The position numbers were made by a program, and so were the translations under genes. Shown here in pieces: positions 58,779 through 64,000 of a stretch of 64,000 bases of DNA (the first letter of the stretch is position 1; each line of letters starts with the position of its first letter). Source of the stretch: Dendrocalamus latiflorus (Eukaryota; Streptophyta; Magnoliopsida; Poales; Poaceae); NCBI GenBank assembly GCA_017311315.1, contig CM029664.1, positions 46,406,510 through 46,470,509 on the forward strand. The letters run 5' to 3'. The notes under the pieces are model-generated. The model was not told where the DNA came from. It ran no database searches and worked only from the letters and a program-made list of their open reading frames with translations.

Positions 58779-60840
58779 CCTGAAGACAAACCATTGATGT
58801 GGAAACTTTTCAGTCTGCTTAATGTGCTGGGACTTTTACCAACACACCAGTGACACTGGCATCTACTACCATCTGACGATTGGCGAGTACAAGATGGATC
58901 TGTAATTCCTATCTCTAGGTGACTTCAGTGATAAAAACAATGGAATTACTTGTGGATGTAGCAAGGTTCTCAATGGAGGAGGGCACATTATGTGTTTATC
59001 CAGTAGAACTGAGGTTGAGTAAGGTTTGTAACAGTAACAAATGTAAATAGCCAAAGAAATGAGCGTTCTCATGGTTTGGCTGTCAGTTTGCCCCCCTTTC
59101 AGATTTTCCGTGCCCTTCATTTCTTTCCTGTATACTCATTTTAGTTTATGAAACTAGCAAGTGATATTCTCTTCATCTAATTTATGATGGAAAGGTTATG
59201 TACTCTGAAGATCTTTACTAGCTGCTAACACAAAAATCTCTTTCTGATCACAAGCTGCAAAATCAGCGGCAAGCAGACAATGCCTATTTTAGCTCGTTAA
59301 CCATTGTTGCCTCAATTGTGTGTAACCACTTTACCAAAGCAGACAACGTATGTCGAAGTTTATCACCAGCAGAAATCTGAGCTCTGTTCAGCTGGAGCTA
59401 GTTATATTCCCCTCCGTGATGAGAATCTGGAGCTCAGTATCTAAGTAGGTCAAGACGTAATTTAGCAATTCGTAGATGGTAAATGATATGCTCTCCAACA
59501 CATGGATAAATACATGGGAAATGACATTTTGAGTAGGGTTTTTTATGGGTTCTGAATGTTGCATGTCTCCATTTCGTTTCTTCCATTTGTACAGTCATTC
59601 TTGTGGTCGACCGGCCATCTAGACGGGTCCTGAATATTTTGGGTCGACAGTTGTTAGCTACCCCCGCTTGGCTACTTGCCGCTGGCATCAAGAATCCTGC
59701 AAAAATGCATGGCTAATTCATCATTGCTCGTGTCGGGAGGACCCCCGCGGGGGGGGGGGGGGGGGGTAACAAAAGATGAAGGGTGGAAACCTGCATAGAA
59801 TGAACCAACCACGGACTAACCTAGTTCGCCGTGATGGCTTTGCAAATTAGGGTGGAAACGCAGACAGATCCATCGGGGGATCCCGAAATCGAGGTTTTCG
59901 GGGGACATTTTTTTTGTAGGTGTGCGGGTTGGCATTTGCTTTGAATAATGCTGTTGATTGATATATTCGGTGCACCCGACCCACATGGATAATAGCACGT
60001 GCTCCGCACAAGAAAGAACTGCTCACGAGTTGATTCAAAATGGATTAGATAGGATAAATTGAGATAATCTAAAGAAACAACTAGGCTAAATGTTTATGTG
60101 CAAGCTCATATTCTCCTGTCCTGCATACGTGTCATCTAACCTTGGTGAGATGCAGCCACAAATTAAATTGTTGGTTATAGGACATTGTCGAATATATGAC
60201 ATATTCACGTCTAACAGCTTATATACTCTTCTGTGGCTTTAGAACATAAATTTTGGATGATCTTTTGTGGGTACAAGACAACCGCCGTTTCGTTTTCGTT
60301 CCCGGGATCACTCCATATAAACAAACTGAGAGCAATGCTTATATGTATTGCCTAATGAAAGCTGCACAAAATCCCAACCATGATTCAGAAGAAATTTCTC
60401 GATAAGTTTTTTCACATAACATACATAACCATCCTATGAATGTTTAGTATTTCATGTAACATGTTTTATTTGTATAAAGATTGACCTGAAATTCATTTGC
60501 ATTGGATCCTAATATACAGCTAAGTGTAAAAACGAGTGGATAAGGACCAGATCATTCCAAGTAATAAGGGTTTATTCCACATCTCCTCAAAAATCTCAAA
60601 ATATCACAAACTTTGTCGTACCTAAAAATAGCATAAACCTTTTCATGTATACACATTCTATCACTCTACAAGAATCACTATTCTCTCATCTTAAAATGCC
60701 ATAAACCACCTCTCTTTAACTTTGCATGTAACCGGCAGAAAAACCCTCTCAATGCTCGCCCTCTTCCACTTGTCTGTTCCACCACTTCACAGAGCCTTTT
60801 TTTTCTAGCTTCACAGCTTGCACAGACCAACCTCTCGGGC
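58779..60840. other. 3' flank of the TOM1-like gene and intergenic DNA
   Basis: The first few hundred bases probably contain the 3'UTR of the TOM1-like gene. An 18-base G run lies at 59749-59766. Short overlapping minus-strand frames at 59816-60038 have no support. Nothing else recognised. Confidence 0.4.
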
Positions 60841-60845
60841 GTCCC

Positions 60846-60857
60846 ATATAAGTATAA
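60846..60857 (+). promoter_or_regulatory. TATA box of the 125-residue protein gene
   Basis: atataagtataa, about 55 bp 5' of the ATG at 60911. With the usual spacing of about 30 bp, transcription would start near 60880 and leave a leader of about 30 bases. Confidence 0.6.
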
Positions 60858-60910
60858 CCGCCTGGAAAACCACTCCCACTCCGTCTCCACCGCACTACTA
60901 CAGCGAAGCC

Positions 60911-61288
60911 ATGGGCACGGGCTCCACTGACCCATCCGCGCCACCTCGCCCCGTTAGCCAGTCCGGCTGCGTGCACTCCTCCTCCTCGTGGCGGCCGGCC
61001 GGCCGGCGCCGCGGCGCCGCCGCCGTCCGGCTGTTGCAGCTCGCGGCGCGCGACGTCAGCCCGGCCGTTGGCTGGTGCGGGCACCGCGCGTGGCGGAAGC
61101 TGCTCAGGCGGCTGGCGCAGGAGACCAAGTGCATCTGCAGCTCCCCGATGGCGGCTTCCAGGCCCATCACGTTCGGCTACGACGCCGCCAGCTATGCCAA
61201 GAACTTCGACGACGGCCGCCGCCCCGCGCCCTACGCCGCTGCCGCCGCCGTCGTCGCCAATGACGCCGATAAGTCGACCGGCCGCTGA
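60911..61288 (+). CDS. Small basic protein, 125 aa, unknown function
   Basis: A single-exon gene with strong G/C third-position bias. The ATG at 60911 is the first after the TATA box; a longer frame upstream would have to start within the promoter, so I prefer this start. The protein is Arg/Ala-rich with a basic helix-prone middle (HRAWRKLLRRLAQETK, about residues 58-73) and a conserved-looking segment ITFGYDAASYAKNFDDG at about 89-105. A motif of the form F-x-YD-x-x-SY-x-x-NFDDG occurs in many small plant proteins that I know only as uncharacterised (family memory). No signal peptide or membrane segment. Intact. Confidence 0.75.
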   Translation: MGTGSTDPSAPPRPVSQSGCVHSSSSWRPAGRRRGAAAVRLLQLAARDVSPAVGWCGHRAWRKLLRRLAQETKCICSSPMAASRPITFGYDAASYAKNFDDGRRPAPYAAAAAVVANDADKSTGR

Positions 61289-62441
61289 CTCGTCGTTATT
61301 TCTTCTCGATCTCATCCTGATCCCTTCCTGATCTTGTGGTTGCTGAATGATGAACGATGCGCATCTGTTTCTAATTCCATTTTCTTTTCGCTTATGTTTT
61401 CTTCTATTTTTAGCACTTCCTCGTGGTGTTGATATTGGTGTTGCAACTATTTCACGAGTACTTCGTATGTATTTTTTGTAATTTGTACATAGCATGGAGA
61501 TAACCCAAGTGGAGTTCGGCTAAATGTACATGCTGCATTATGCTCTATATGAATTACTCCAATTTGATTCTTCTCATCTTTTGATCGATAAGCGATTTCG
61601 ATCTGAGTTTAAACAAGACGTATATATGTTTGGGTTTCTCTTAAAAAAAGTCTGTGTTTTCCATGGAGTCATCTGAATGAAGTCGATTTTATTCATCCCT
61701 AAATCATGGGAGAAATTGATCAAGCACACAGTACATCAATATCCAGATCATGAGATATGGTTATTTCCACCCTATCTGAACTACGAGGATAATGATTTCT
61801 AATTATTCGTTAATTCCTCTGAACATTTGTTTATTCTGATCGATAAGGCATTAGTTTTCAGCAATTTTTTTTCCAAAGAAACGAGATTAGGAAAAGAAGT
61901 TAGAAAAAGAAAAAGGGGTGGTGCAGATCAACTACTCAAGGAAAGGCATCATGCAATCATGAATTAGGGGGAAAAAAGAGAGGCAAAAGAGGACGAATAT
62001 TATTAGTCATGATCTAGTTAGGACAGTATAAAATCTTTCTTCGATTTGTTTATGTTAGATGTTAGTACTGGCACCATTTCTGAGTTTGTACGAATCAAAT
62101 GCCAAGCATTCCTTTTGCCTCGCTGGGTTTGAGTGCCTTTTTTTTTATGTGTCTCTTCCCTTTGGGCACAAATATTGCTTCCTGGAAGAGCAAGGCCATT
62201 TGGTGCGTAGGTACTCTACTAAAGATTGGGCATGCCAGAGAAAGCAAAGCTTATGCAGATAACTACGAACTGTTCATGCTTTAGTTAATGCCACTTTTTT
62301 TAGAAAAAATTGACTGCCGAACATCTATTTTTACAAAAATAAATATATCCTCACAACATATGTCACCTGCTGTACCCTAACTCGGCACACGGCCTGCAGA
62401 GCTCTCATGCGTACGCATGCATTGCACTAGGCAGCGCGCTA
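61289..62441. other. 3' flank and intergenic DNA
   Basis: AT-rich; probably the 3'UTR of the preceding gene and then no supported feature. Confidence 0.4.
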
Positions 62442-62451
62442 TTTGATCAAC

Positions 62452-62885
62452 TAGCCTCATAGGCGCGGCGACACGCCGCGCCAGCCACCGTGTGTACTGA
62501 AGTAAAAGAGGCGATAATTCGTGAGGAGTTTTTTTAAAAAAAAATCGAGGGCACATACGTATTTTAGAGAAAGCTAAAGGGTTTTTCCGTAAAAAATTGA
62601 GGACTTGTAAGGACCTGTACGTAAGTAAATAAGGACCTATACGTAATTTCGGGAACCTGCGGGGCGCTATCCAAAAAATTTTTTTTAAAAAAACTTGCAG
62701 GGACCTTTTCGCGAGGAAAAAGGACCTTTACGTAATTTCCAAAAAAGTGGAGGAAATGACCTCCCCTGGCCGTACAGAAATTCCCCCGCCACGCGCCGGC
62801 CGGCGCGCGCGGGCGGGGGGACGTGGCCGAGCGAGGGGGCAGAGAGTCCCCCGCTAATATAGGTTCTGGGGATGTCCGGGGGACC
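62452..62885. mobile_element. Possible MULE-type element without clear TIRs, 434 bp
   Basis: The 10-bp direct repeat tttgatcaac flanks it at 62442-62451 and 62886-62895. The left end is GC-rich (aggcgcggcgacacgccgcgcc, palindromic in part); the interior repeats aggacctgtacgtaa-like phrases and the right end is GC-rich. The ends are not inverted copies of each other, so only the duplication and the composition support this call. Confidence 0.4.
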
Positions 62886-62936
62886 TTTGATCAACACTGA
62901 AACTTTTCATAGAAATAAGTATCTTCCATCTCCTTA

Positions 62937-63203
62937 AGGGCTGCTTATTTGGACTCTTTTTGTGCTTTATAGCTTTTTTTTACTGTTTAGTACTGTAATT
63001 GATTTATTTTGCACTATAATTACTGATAAATTTTTAGCGTAATTAAATTTAAAATTTTTAAAAATAAAAAATAAATTAGCTCATCATGGACATTATAAAG
63101 GAATATAGAGAAAAGCAAAGACAAAAAATCTTAAAAACTAACAAACAAAAAACTAGAAGTTTAAAGCTAAAAATTCAATGAAGAAACCGAAATAAGCAAA
63201 GCC
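62937..63203. mobile_element. Tourist-like MITE, 267 bp
   Basis: Ends gggctgcttatttggactc and, on the other strand, ggctttgcttatttcggtt, imperfect inverted repeats. Flanking TTA at 62934-62936 and 63204-63206. The right TTA is shared with the next element. Confidence 0.75.
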
Positions 63204-63206
63204 TTA

Positions 63207-64000
63207 GGGCCTGCTCTGCTCCAAGTTTTCCAGCTCTGCTCCCAACTTCGCTAACCAAACAGGTCTAACTCAAAAAACTCCGCTTCAAGAAAAAGGTGGA
63301 GTTAGAGGCCAACTCCACGTTTTTTATGGAGCTCCTCAAGGGGTACTCCACAAACAAAGATTTCCAAACTCCTCGTGGAGTTGGTGAAAAATTACCCACC
63401 ACTGCCATTACACAATTCCTCTCCGGGTGAGTACCGATTGGATTTCTTACCGAGTTCCTTCTCCGACTTCTCTTCTCCCCCCGAACCGCACGCCCCGTCT
63501 CCGCCCCCCCCCACCCGCGCCGCCCTCTTCCTCTCCGCCCCCACCCGCGCCGCCCTCCTCTCCGCCCCCCACCCGCGCCGCCCTCCTCTCCGCCCCACCC
63601 GCGCGCCGCCCCTCTTCTTCAGCGAGGTGATGGCTGGGATGGATCGAGCGGGCAGCCAGTGGCCTGGAGAGAGCGGCCAGCGGCCAGGCCCCGCAGGCCA
63701 ACCTGTGGCCGCTGCTGGCCAGCCTGCAGCCGCCCAGGCCACGGCCGGCCACAGCCTCTCAGAGTCGCCACGGCCGGCTGCAGGTGACGAGGTGCCAGAG
63801 TCGCAAGCCACAGCCGCAGGTAGGAAGCGTGCACCGCCGACGAAGAAGAAAAAGGAGGATCTGGTATGCTTGCATGCAAATTTGCTCATGGTCATGGTTG
63901 TATGCAATGCAAAAATACTTTGAATGCTCATGGTTGAACTGTAATTTTATACTTGTACTGTTGTATACTGTAATTGTATATGGTGTGTGCGCAACCGGTT
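63207..64000 (+). mobile_element. Left end of a probable PIF/Harbinger element, runs off the window
   Basis: Starts gggcctgctctgctccaag after TTA (63204-63206). The subterminal block (tggagctcctcaaggggt, then ttacccaccactgcca) matches the MITE at 17303-17687. A GC-rich leader and a putative first exon follow. The right end is outside the window, so the size and transposase are unknown. Confidence 0.55.
63631..63862 (+). CDS. Putative first exon of a transposon gene, partial
   Basis: ATG at 63631 (MAGMDRAGSQWPGESGQR) opens a frame with Gln/Ala/Gly-rich repeats and a basic end (GRKRAPPTKKKKEDL, nuclear-signal-like), followed by a GTATGC donor at 63863. Codon bias drops after the donor. PIF/Harbinger elements encode a Myb-like protein and a DDE transposase, and this may start one of them, but no domain is visible. 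Confidence 0.4.

Overview
This is plant nuclear DNA, almost certainly from a grass (Poaceae). The signs are small exons with GT/AG introns, host proteins of plant type, and grass-style transposons: Tourist-like MITEs with TTA target duplications, hAT elements with 8-bp duplications, a MULE, copia elements primed by initiator-Met tRNA, a tRNA-derived SINE and an L1-type LINE. I cannot name the species from sequence alone.

Host genes are few. A Rab7-type GTPase (minus strand, 259-4213) runs off the left edge with only its last exon missing. A two-exon gene at 14577-14903 (minus) encodes a 71-residue protein resembling plant complex I subunit NDUFB4/B15. A single-exon 65-residue membrane-type protein lies at 18655-18852 (plus). 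A gene of the TOM1/THH1 membrane-protein superfamily spans about 19.6 kb (39156-58778, plus); its 12-13 small exons are separated by introns holding three LTR retrotransposons. A single-exon 125-residue protein of unknown function lies at 60911-61288 (plus).

Most of the rest is mobile DNA, and many borders can be fixed exactly from target-site duplications. 1-5.2 kb: the Rab7 gene, whose third intron carries a tandem LTR (TRIM-like) array with a nested hAT element, and a SINE. 5.2-11.2 kb: glycine-codon-rich low-complexity DNA, a short MITE, a block of GC-rich tandem repeats between 77-bp direct repeats, and a hAT element with a G-rich core. 11.2-14.1 kb: a 5'-truncated LINE. 17-23 kb: Tourist-like MITEs and a 1.8-kb hAT element. 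23.2-24.7 kb: a solo LTR. 25.2-27.2 kb: a hAT element carrying an intron-containing fragment of an SDS22-type LRR gene (a Pack-hAT). 27.2-30.6 kb: a probable long solo LTR. 31.9-37.8 kb: a complete MULE of 5.9 kb with about 1-kb terminal inverted repeats and an intact five-exon transposase gene, itself nested in a decayed hAT-like element. 38-38.9 kb: a fold-back MITE with 280-bp arms, and a second MITE next to it, in the promoter region of the TOM1-like gene. 62.4-64 kb: a short element between 10-bp repeats, a MITE, and the left end of a probable PIF/Harbinger element with the start of a gene.

The strongest candidates for something not described before are the Pack-hAT at 25173-27185, the MULE whose transposase starts inside its own inverted repeat, and the very young non-autonomous LTR retrotransposon that landed 9 bp from a splice donor of the TOM1-like gene and carries an unfamiliar intact ORF.
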